Shown in pieces: positions 28,869 through 34,823 of a stretch of 34,823 nt of DNA. The stretch is taken from IMG/VR virus record IMGVR_UViG_3300006224_000023, positions 1 through 34,823 of that record. The stretch is one strand, 5' to 3'. The position numbers and the translations under genes are program-made. The DNA comes from a virus. The notes under the pieces are model-generated. The model worked only from the letters and a program-made list of their open reading frames with translations. It ran no database searches and was not told the origin of the DNA. Position 1 is the stretch's first letter; every line of letters begins with the position of its first letter.

Positions 28869-30759
28869 CAGTGTCCTCCATCGTGTTCTGAAGCGGGCTC
28901 GCGCCTCCGGCTCCACCAGGGAGGTTCGGGATTGGCGCAGTGCCTGGCGCCGGGGGCGTGGTCGGTGTGCGCGCCGCCATGCCTGCCGAGGCCATGTTCA
29001 AGGCGAGTTGCTGGAGCGGGGGGACGGCCAGGAACAGCTCGTCCACGTTCGGGAAGTCGAACAGCTCGAAGGCTTGGCGCCCGAAGGTGATCCAGTTGAG
29101 CACCTGCGCCAGCGGCGTAGAGGCAACGGTCTGCAGCAGGGCCATGAGGTTCTGCTGCCGCACCTCCTTGGGAAGCATCTGTGAGGAACCGCGGGCTCGG
29201 GCGTTGTAGTCCTTGTTGAGGGCGTAGTCCGAGACGGCGATCTCCTCGGGCACCGGGAGGCCGGTCAGGGCGTCGGTGATGGCGTTCGAGCCAAGGATGT
29301 GTCGCTTGAGGGGGATGGGGAGGAACTGGCGGTTGAGGGCACGGTACCAGTTGGCGAGCGGCTCGATGAGCTGCTGCTCGCAGATTACGGTTTCGAGGAG
29401 GAGCCGGGTATTGACGGCCGCTTGGCGCCCAAGGAAGCCGCGAGCAGTCTCACGATCTGGCCCCGACGCACCCATGACCGCATCCTCATGGATTCCAGTA
29501 GCGTTTTGGAGCCAACGCCACGCATACTCCACTTCGGTGTGGGAGAGCTGGAAGCCGCGAAGATCGGGTACGAGAGGCTGAAGCGTCCCGTTCGAAAGCC
29601 CCTCAATCGGGATCCAACGATTGGGGCGCACGTACAGTTGATCAGGATCAACGCCGAGCATATCAGAGTCGTAAGCGTACGCCGGAGAGACGACGTTATC
29701 GAGGACATCCAGGCGGTTCGAGACGAGGCGGTTCGCCACCGCATTGAGGTGCTCTCCTAGTTCCGTCTTCGAGGGGCCATCGAAGTGATGGGGATCGACG
29801 ACGGGAGTGTAGGCAAGGAAGGGGTCCTCGCCGAAGTCGTAAGGAGTGGGGCGGTCCCGCAGGATTACCTTCCTGTTGGCGATGCTGATCACTCGGCGAG
29901 CCACGCCATCGGAACCGACCAGATCGTCAGGGACCAGCCCCCACATCTCGATGATCTCGACGGGCTTCGCGTAGCGCTCCTGCACGAACATCTCGTTCCG
30001 CAGGTAGCCCGCCCGATCCTTGTAGTCAGCCTCGATGTCAGCGACGAGGCCCGTCAGCTCGACCTCGCGCGCGGCACTCTTGTTGAAGAAGCCCAGCTTG
30101 GCGAAGGCGCGGATGTCGTCCAACTCCAGGTAGTAGCGCCGGATCTTCCAGCGCATGTCCCAGATGCGGGGGACTCGCGGCTGCGGGAAGAAGTCAAGGC
30201 GGTCGAGGACTTCCCAGTCAGGACCGTCGAACTTGATCACCTTGCGCCCGCGGATCTGCTCGACCAGTTGGCCGGTAATGGGCGTGGCGACCTGACTGCG
30301 CTCCGGCATGATCTCTTCCTGGTAGCGCCAGCCCACTTGGACGATGGCAGTGCCGTAGAGATCGCCGGAGAGGAAGGCATCGACGCCCTTCAGGTAGGAG
30401 CGCGAGTCCTGCATCTGCGCAGCGACGAGCAGCTCCTGCTGCCGGGCGATGGCGTAGTCCTCCTCACCGTAGCCAACGAAGGCGACAGGCGGGTGGGCGC
30501 CGAGGGTCGCGGATGCCTTGCGGGCAACATCCGACCAGACCGTGGAGAAGGTCATGGGGATGAAGATGTTGTTCCGGTACTCGGGCGCCTGGGGGTCGCG
30601 GTACCAACCACGGTAGAGGTCGTACCAGTGCTTACACTTGGCGAAGTACGGCTCCTGGTGCTTCTTCGACGTCTCGAAGCGATCCAGGACGAGCGTGCGT
30701 ACTGCCTCGTCGTGGTTGCGGAAGGAGGCCAGCGAGGGATAGGTGTAGGTTTCAGCCAT
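28837..30759 (-). CDS. Portal protein
   Basis: 640 residues. The N-terminal region (ETSKKHQEPYFAKCKHWYDLYRG in pieces, residues about 28-50), a NNIFIPMTFSTVWSDVARK segment, then SGDLYGTAIVQVGW, a wing region with DFFPQPRVPRIWDM and EIIEMWGLVPDD, a stem with LGEHLNAVANRLV, and the DRETARGFLGRQAAVNTRL crown-side helix match podophage-type portal proteins. It forms the dodecameric DNA gate and docks the adaptor. The C-terminal tail is Pro/Gly-rich. It overlaps the methyltransferase stop by 8 nt and follows terminase by three genes. No missing motif was noticed. Confidence 0.88.
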   Translation of the reverse strand: MAETYTYPSLASFRNHDEAVRTLVLDRFETSKKHQEPYFAKCKHWYDLYRGWYRDPQAPEYRNNIFIPMTFSTVWSDVARKASATLGAHPPVAFVGYGEEDYAIARQQELLVAAQMQDSRSYLKGVDAFLSGDLYGTAIVQVGWRYQEEIMPERSQVATPITGQLVEQIRGRKVIKFDGPDWEVLDRLDFFPQPRVPRIWDMRWKIRRYYLELDDIRAFAKLGFFNKSAAREVELTGLVADIEADYKDRAGYLRNEMFVQERYAKPVEIIEMWGLVPDDLVGSDGVARRVISIANRKVILRDRPTPYDFGEDPFLAYTPVVDPHHFDGPSKTELGEHLNAVANRLVSNRLDVLDNVVSPAYAYDSDMLGVDPDQLYVRPNRWIPIEGLSNGTLQPLVPDLRGFQLSHTEVEYAWRWLQNATGIHEDAVMGASGPDRETARGFLGRQAAVNTRLLLETVICEQQLIEPLANWYRALNRQFLPIPLKRHILGSNAITDALTGLPVPEEIAVSDYALNKDYNARARGSSQMLPKEVRQQNLMALLQTVASTPLAQVLNWITFGRQAFELFDFPNVDELFLAVPPLQQLALNMASAGMAARTPTTPPAPGTAPIPNLPGGAGGASPLQNTMEDTVGREGSPGQA

Positions 30760-31327
30760 TCAGGTCGTCGGGCAGTGGGGCGGTTGACGCCTCGGGGAGT
30801 CCTTCTGGACTGAAGATGGGGTCCTTGATCGCCTTCCCCTTGGCCTGCAGGTAGACGATGCCCATGTTGTCGGCCTCGGTCTGCGCGACTTCGCCCTCGG
30901 GCGGCATGAACGAGAAGGCCGCCTTGATCAGGTGGGGGGCATAGAGGGAGCGCCAGGGATGGCTCTGCCAGACACCGCCGTTGTTGAAGACGGCGTAGTA
31001 GAAGAAGGAGTTGAGATTCCAGAACGAGACGTGCGTGGGGTCCTGGTCGGCGCCCCGCCCATCCGTGGAGGGGATCACCAGCTCAGCGATGCCACCCGGC
31101 TTGAGCACGCGCCAGCACTCGTTCATGAAGTGGATGCGGTCGGGCAGGTGCTCGGCGAGGTCGACGGCGATGATGCGGTCGGCGTAGTTGTCGGGGAACG
31201 GCCACTTCTCGCGGAGGTCGGCCACCACGTCCACGCCGGGGAAGCGGAACATGTCCACGTTGATGAACGCGGGCGAGGCATGGCGGTTGCAGCCGAGGTT
31301 GATGATGACAGGCTTCTTCTTACTCAC
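30752..31327 (-). CDS. Class I SAM-dependent methyltransferase
   Basis: 191 residues from GTG 31327 (AGGAG 7 nt upstream). SAM-binding motif I LGCNRHA (11-17), the acidic strand end VVADLRE, an AVDLAEHLPD motif, and the VLKPGGIAEL motif of Methyltransf_11-like enzymes are present; all fit small-molecule or sugar methyltransferases better than DNA methylases (no NPPY/DPPY). It lies with the DegT aminotransferase and the exonuclease between terminase and portal. It may methylate a sugar of the proposed virion or host glycan, or a protein. The C-terminus is Pro-rich and lies over the portal start by 8 nt. Confidence 0.8.
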   Translation of the reverse strand: MSKKKPVIINLGCNRHASPAFINVDMFRFPGVDVVADLREKWPFPDNYADRIIAVDLAEHLPDRIHFMNECWRVLKPGGIAELVIPSTDGRGADQDPTHVSFWNLNSFFYYAVFNNGGVWQSHPWRSLYAPHLIKAAFSFMPPEGEVAQTEADNMGIVYLQAKGKAIKDPIFSPEGLPEASTAPLPDDLNG

Positions 31328-31829
31328 TTGTTGGCTCCTCTCCCATTATACCACATTCACTACCCTCTTGTGTAGTGGCATGGTATACGTCTCGGGTCAG
31401 TTCTACGTCGTCGATGCAGTATTGGACTAGCTCGCCCCAGCGGCCCTCAGAGGCGAGGGCGGGGGCGTCTTCACCGTGGCCGGTCTTGCCCCGGCCCACG
31501 TAGCGTTGCCCCGCCTTCTCCAGGCTCAGGGGCTCACCGAACTCCATCTTGAGGTCGCGGTGGTCCTGGAGGAGGAGGGTTCGGCCGAGAAGGGACTCGA
31601 TCACACGGATGTCGAAGCGGAAGCCATTCCAGGTGACCACCTCATCGGCGGCCTCCAGGTAGGCGGCCAGGGCCTCGATGGTGTGGTCGTCCCACACGCG
31701 GGTGATGTTGCCGGGCTCCTCGATGGTGACGGCGATGGACATACCCCCCTCACCGCGGAGGAGGGCGTCCCAGCCACCTACGTCAGCAGCGAGGGCTCGG
31801 GTTTCGATGTCGAGGAAGACGCGCTTCAT
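31320..31829 (-). CDS. DEDDy 3'-5' exonuclease (RNase H-like, YprB/DnaQ type)
   Basis: 169 residues. Exo I LDIET (D7/E9), exo II WNGFRFD (N68/D73) and exo III YCIDDV (Y137 with D141) are all present in the correct order, with a KMEFGEPLSLEKAG segment between them as in standalone RNase H-like exonucleases. It degrades 3' ends of DNA or RNA. The genome also carries a proofreading domain inside the polymerase, so this second enzyme may serve recombination, host DNA breakdown or end processing. The start shares ATGA with the stop of the DegT gene. The last ~14 residues contain the -10 of the next promoter. Confidence 0.8.
   Translation of the reverse strand: MKRVFLDIETRALAADVGGWDALLRGEGGMSIAVTIEEPGNITRVWDDHTIEALAAYLEAADEVVTWNGFRFDIRVIESLLGRTLLLQDHRDLKMEFGEPLSLEKAGQRYVGRGKTGHGEDAPALASEGRWGELVQYCIDDVELTRDVYHATTQEGSECGIMGEEPTSE
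31345..31374 (-). promoter_or_regulatory. Weak sigma70-like promoter before methyltransferase and portal
   Basis: On the - strand: TATAAT (31350-31345, perfect) with a poor -35 (TACACA, 31374-31369, spacer 18). It lies in the end of the exonuclease gene, 18 nt before the methyltransferase GTG. The -10 is strong; the -35 may be helped by an activator. Confidence 0.45.
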
Positions 31830-32959
31830 GGGTTCACCTGGACAGTACGGATGGAGAGGTTCATGCGCTCCACGTCAGCCTGGGTTGCGGGCGGAGGTGC
31901 CCAGACCATGTTGGTGTTGAAGGTGTGCGCGGCGACGAAACAGCCGGGCTTGAGGTTCTTCTTGTACCAAGGGACGCAGCAGAGTGGGGTGTGGTAGCTA
32001 CGGGTGAAGCCGGGCGGCATGCTGCCCTTGGGATGCAGGAGCCCCCAGAAGATGAAGGGCGCGCCGTTGACCTCCATCGGGACGAAGGTGGTGCTGGAGA
32101 CGAGCCTGGCGAGGGCTCGGCTGGCCTGATAGGTGGAGTGCAACTTCTCCAGGATGTAGGTGAGGCGGGCGTCCAGGACGGCGGCCTGTAGCTCGGTCAT
32201 GTGGTGGTTGCCGCCCCACTGATCGGCAGAGGTCACGTCGCCGTGGTTGCGCAGGCCCTGGATGCGGATGTGAGGGCTCTCGTCCTTGGTGATGAGGGCG
32301 CCACCCTCGCCGCAGGAGAGGACCTTGCCCTGCTTGAAGGAGAGGACGCCGATATCGCCCTGGAGGCCCGCCCAGTAGCCTGTGACGTGGTTGCGGGTGC
32401 AGAAGGCTTGCGCACAGTCCTCGACGACGGGGATGTGCGGGAAGGAGCGCTTCATCGCAGCCACCGCAGGCACGCCCCCGTGCACGGAGACGGCGATGAT
32501 GGCGGCGGGCTGGAGGGCGAACTCCCAGTCCATGAGGACTTCGGCGATGGTTTCGGGGGTGATGAGGCCGGTGAGTGGGTCCACGTCGGCGAAGACGGGC
32601 TCGGCCCCACAGGCAAGGACGGCGGAGGCGGTGCCCGCCATCGTGTAGGCGGGGACGATGACACGATCGCACGGGCCGACACCGAGGGCTCGCAGGGCGA
32701 GTTCGAGGCCGGTGGTGCAGGAGGTGGTGAGGGTGACGTACGCGCCGCCGTAGATCTGAGAGAGGCGGTCTTCGACGCGCGTGCAGAAGCCCTGCGGCTT
32801 GCGATTGGAGACGCGATAGCCTGAGTAGCTCTTGCTGAGGACTACGGACTTGAGGTTGTCGAGGATCAGGCGATCCTCAGCGGATAGGGCTGCGGGGTCC
32901 AAAGGCTGCTTTGGGTCGGCGGTGCCAGTGGTCGTAGGAGGCCCGAATAGATGTGCCAC
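31826..32959 (-). CDS. DegT/DnrJ/EryC1/StrS aminotransferase, PseC candidate
   Basis: 377 residues from GTG 32959 (GAGGAG about 7 nt upstream). PLP-dependent sugar aminotransferase: TTSCTTGLELAL (78-89, phosphate loop), PAYTMAGTASAVL (103-115), VVEDCAQAF (178-186, D181 holds the PLP nitrogen), SFKQGKVLSCGEGG (207-220, K212 forms the Schiff base) and GGNHHMTELQAAV. These enzymes move an amino group from Glu or Gln to a keto sugar. PseC, the second step of pseudaminic acid synthesis, belongs here, and the phage has a PseB-like enzyme but no other aminotransferase. The SFKQGK/CGEGG form is also like enzymes of aminocyclitol pathways, so the substrate is uncertain. It overlaps terminase by 83 nt and lies apart from the other pse genes. 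Confidence 0.85.
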   Translation of the reverse strand: MAHLFGPPTTTGTADPKQPLDPAALSAEDRLILDNLKSVVLSKSYSGYRVSNRKPQGFCTRVEDRLSQIYGGAYVTLTTSCTTGLELALRALGVGPCDRVIVPAYTMAGTASAVLACGAEPVFADVDPLTGLITPETIAEVLMDWEFALQPAAIIAVSVHGGVPAVAAMKRSFPHIPVVEDCAQAFCTRNHVTGYWAGLQGDIGVLSFKQGKVLSCGEGGALITKDESPHIRIQGLRNHGDVTSADQWGGNHHMTELQAAVLDARLTYILEKLHSTYQASRALARLVSSTTFVPMEVNGAPFIFWGLLHPKGSMPPGFTRSYHTPLCCVPWYKKNLKPGCFVAAHTFNTNMVWAPPPATQADVERMNLSIRTVQVNP

Positions 32960-34544
32960 TGAGAATCTCCTCGAAGGGGCGCCGCTCGACGGGAGCCTCG
33001 CGGGTGCCCTGTGGGTTGAAGATGCGGTACACGTTGGGATGGAAGGCGTCGGCGGCAGCGGAGGCGTAGTCGTCGTGCTCGGAGAGGCCGATGCGCGCCA
33101 TCTGGTCGATGAGGTTCGGGCAGCGCCCGCGGACCAGCTTGACGTGGCCGTCCATCCAGTAGCCAGCCACGGAGCTGATGCGCGCGGTGTTGTTCTCGCC
33201 GCGGCCTCGTCGCAGCTCCTCGAAGTGGGGCATGCGGAGGCTCGCATCGCGGAAGGCGGAGCGGAGTCGGTCCCGCCAGAGGCCCGTCTTTCCGCCGATC
33301 TCAGCTTCGTCTGTCATGCAGAAGATGATCTTCTTACGCTCATAGAGGTGGCGGACCACCTCTATGAGCCGAGAGATGAAGTCATCGTCTCGCCAAGAGT
33401 TTGAACCGTGCTCGGCGATGTAGTAGACGTCGGCGAGGGCTCGGTGGTGAGCCGCGACGATGATGGTCGAGAAGTCGCCGGTGCCAGTCCGCTTCGGGTT
33501 CTTGAAGGCCGTGTCCATGTGGATCGAGATTATGGTGTTGGGCGGCACCTCGGCGGAGTTGATGAGGCACTCCTCGATCTGCGTGTAGGTCAGCGGCTGT
33601 AGGTCACCCGAGCCTGGGCAGAGCATGATCTGCGCAGCGTAGTCTGAGGGATTGGTGTCCTGGTAGCGGGACAGGTCCTTCTCGGGCCAAGCGTTCGGGA
33701 GGGTGGGGGTGCCGTCTTCCTTGCGGCCTGGAAGGTGGTACATGTGCCAGAGGCCCGACTTCCGAAGGTACCGGGCATAGTCTGTGGGGAGGGGCATACC
33801 CTCGACTTCGCACACCCCGTCCCGGCGAATAGCAGAAGTGAGAGGATCGCCATCAGTGTACGGCGTGCCCACGTAGACGAAGAGCGAGTGGTTGAGAAGC
33901 GCTGGGTACACGGAGTCCATGTGCTTCTTCGCCTTCGAGATCCAGTTTCCCTCTTCAACGATCTTCTCCTTGGTGACGGGATCATCGAGGATCATGACCT
34001 CGGGGTGCTTGCCCGTGATGCCAGTCTCGACAGCGGTAATCTCGACGGAGCCTTCGGTGCGGTTGACCCGACGAGGGCTCACGGTGAAGCGGTCCATCGT
34101 CCAGGTGTCGGACTCCCAGTTGCCGTAGAGCCACGCGAAGATGGCGAAGCCATCCTGGTCGGCAAGGACCTTGCGGATGTACTCGCCGAACTCGATGGAG
34201 AACTTGGTCACTGCGGAGGAGATCACGCAGGCTCGGTTGGGGTCGCGGAGAAGGAGCCAGAGCGGGAGGGCCTTGGTACAGAGCATGCTCTTGGCAGCGC
34301 CGCGGTGGGCGTCGATCATGATGAAGCGGCGTTCCTGCTCCTTCTCCCACTCTTCGACTTGGCGCTGGAGCCAGTCGCACCAGGGGCCGTGTACTCCCTC
34401 ATCCCACCACTTGCCCATCGGATTGCCACGGACGAACTGCGGGATACCAAGGACGTACTTGACGAAGAAGCGGAACGAGCGGACGCCCCCCTGCGCGAGC
34501 AGGCGGCGCTGAGACTCCTTGGGCCACTTCTTCGGACGCTTCAC
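32877..34544 (-). CDS. Terminase large subunit
   Basis: 555 residues. Motor ATPase: Walker A-type AHRGAAKS (79-86, K85), a CVISSAVTKFS strand (about 106-116), Walker B VMILDDP (183-189, D187/D188) and a VYVGTPYTDGD coupling segment (223-233). Nuclease: HMDTAF with D344, an IFCMTDEAEIGG segment with E413/E415, and a DDYASAAADAF segment with D491/D492/D499, giving the usual acidic triad. It packages DNA into the prohead through the portal. It starts 4 nt inside the preceding gene (ATGA). The C-terminal ~28 residues coincide with the start of the aminotransferase gene. The small subunit is not in the window. Confidence 0.93.
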   Translation of the reverse strand: MKRPKKWPKESQRRLLAQGGVRSFRFFVKYVLGIPQFVRGNPMGKWWDEGVHGPWCDWLQRQVEEWEKEQERRFIMIDAHRGAAKSMLCTKALPLWLLLRDPNRACVISSAVTKFSIEFGEYIRKVLADQDGFAIFAWLYGNWESDTWTMDRFTVSPRRVNRTEGSVEITAVETGITGKHPEVMILDDPVTKEKIVEEGNWISKAKKHMDSVYPALLNHSLFVYVGTPYTDGDPLTSAIRRDGVCEVEGMPLPTDYARYLRKSGLWHMYHLPGRKEDGTPTLPNAWPEKDLSRYQDTNPSDYAAQIMLCPGSGDLQPLTYTQIEECLINSAEVPPNTIISIHMDTAFKNPKRTGTGDFSTIIVAAHHRALADVYYIAEHGSNSWRDDDFISRLIEVVRHLYERKKIIFCMTDEAEIGGKTGLWRDRLRSAFRDASLRMPHFEELRRGRGENNTARISSVAGYWMDGHVKLVRGRCPNLIDQMARIGLSEHDDYASAAADAFHPNVYRIFNPQGTREAPVERRPFEEILSGTSIRASYDHWHRRPKAAFGPRSPIR

Positions 34545-34714
34545 TTGCCCTTCTTGCGCTTGGAGAGGCCAGCCTCAGACATGGCGATGGCGATGGCCTG
34601 CTTGCGGTTGGTGACTCGGGGGCCACGCTTCGAGCCGGAGTGCAGTTCGCCCTCCTTGTATTCGTGCATGACCTTGCGGACCTTGCTGGCGTTGCGAGGG
34701 GACTTACGTGGCAT
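34541..34714 (-). CDS. Small basic DUF6496-like protein
   Basis: 57 residues from ATG 34714 (GAGAG about 6 nt upstream). It reads MPRKSPRN, then SKVRKVMHEYKEGEL, GSKRGPRV and KQAIAIAMSEAG, the pattern of DUF6496 proteins seen in phages and bacteria. Function is unknown; the Lys/Arg-rich ends suggest nucleic-acid binding. It overlaps the terminase start by 4 nt and the partial membrane protein by 11 nt. Position ahead of the large terminase might point to a role in packaging, but that is a guess. Confidence 0.72.
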   Translation of the reverse strand: MPRKSPRNASKVRKVMHEYKEGELHSGSKRGPRVTNRKQAIAIAMSEAGLSKRKKGK

Positions 34715-34823
34715 CGGGGTCTCTCTTACTTGCGAATGCGCGGCGTAGCTGAACTGCAAGAACAGCGATGCAGACTGCCGCGGCGCAGACGACGAGTGCG
34801 GTTGGCTGGACGAGTAGGGCGAC
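34704..34823 (-). CDS. C-terminal part of a small membrane protein (cut by window edge)
   Basis: The last 39 codons of a frame that runs off the right edge. It contains one strongly hydrophobic helix (Val/Ala/Leu/Cys-rich, about 20 residues) followed by a basic end, QLRRAFASKRDPDAT. The stop TAA lies 8 nt after the A of the next ATG, the same overlap style as other genes here. It could be a holin-like or other single-pass membrane protein. The N-terminus is not visible. Confidence 0.5.
   Translation of the reverse strand, partial: VALLVQPTALVVCAAAVCIAVLAVQLRRAFASKRDPDAT

Noticed and set aside
29785-30813. + strand open frame opposite the portal gene
   Set aside because: Antisense shadow; the portal frame has recognisable motifs along its full length.
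31826-33247. Longer aminotransferase start at 33247
   Set aside because: The added residues are a Ser/Thr/Arg/Ala-rich shadow of terminase; GTG 32959 has a good ribosome site and starts just before the conserved region.
1-34823. tRNA genes, CRISPR arrays, integrase, attachment sites, insertion sequences
   Set aside because: There is almost no non-coding space and no matching structure, repeat array or recombinase motif was seen, so none can be supported.

Overview
The window is a gene-dense, high-GC stretch of a tailed bacteriophage (Caudoviricetes) genome. Almost every base is coding, many genes are joined by ATGA or TAATG start/stop overlaps, and there is no tRNA, rRNA, CRISPR array or integrase. 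The late gene order follows the T7 plan: large terminase, portal (T7 gp8-like), scaffold (gp9), major capsid protein (gp10, DUF5309/SU10 type), head-tail adaptor (gp11), tail nozzle (gp12), then three internal virion or ejection proteins (gp14, gp15, gp16). I see no tape measure, tube or sheath gene, so a short-tailed podovirus is the best inference. The host is unknown. Sigma70-like promoters and strong Shine-Dalgarno sites suggest that the host RNA polymerase is used.

Positions 1-3675 (+ strand) are the end of a replication module: a zinc-ribbon HNH nuclease, a 35-residue membrane peptide, a three-domain DNA polymerase (family-4-like uracil-DNA glycosylase, DEDDy 3'-5' exonuclease, family A polymerase) and a small L,D-transpeptidase-like protein. 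All four are translationally coupled. A hairpin terminator at 3727-3755 separates them from the converging late genes.

Positions 3784-34823 (- strand) are the late genes. Read in transcription order from the right edge: a partial membrane protein, a DUF6496-like basic protein, large terminase, a DegT/PseC-like aminotransferase, a DEDDy exonuclease, a methyltransferase, portal, an 81-aa protein, scaffold, capsid, small basic proteins, and then a block of about 6 kb of sugar genes. That block holds a GT4-like glycosyltransferase, a FemAB/GNAT-like acyltransferase, a small Cys-rich protein, a second GT-B enzyme, PseB-like dehydratase, an Endo VII-type HNH nuclease, PseF/NeuA-like cytidylyltransferase, PseI/NeuB-like synthase and a PseH-like acetyltransferase. 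The tail follows: adaptor, beta-helix tailspike, a nozzle with an N-terminal lectin-like domain, a repeat-rich fibre, a beta-propeller-like protein and two unknowns. The ejection proteins come next, and the last of them carries a possible ADP-ribosyltransferase-like domain. Two small membrane proteins end the unit.

The most notable system is a nearly complete pseudaminic/nonulosonic acid pathway placed between the capsid and adaptor genes and co-oriented with them. PseB, PseF, PseI and PseH candidates lie together. A PseC candidate lies beside the terminase, and only PseG lacks an obvious gene. It probably makes a CMP-activated nonulosonic acid to decorate the virion or change the host surface. 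The genes of this block overlap by 77-236 nt, far more than the 1-8 nt usual elsewhere in the window. Four well-formed promoters of the type TTG-N20-TAYACT/TATAAT (17-nt spacers), plus one weaker one, drive the late strand.
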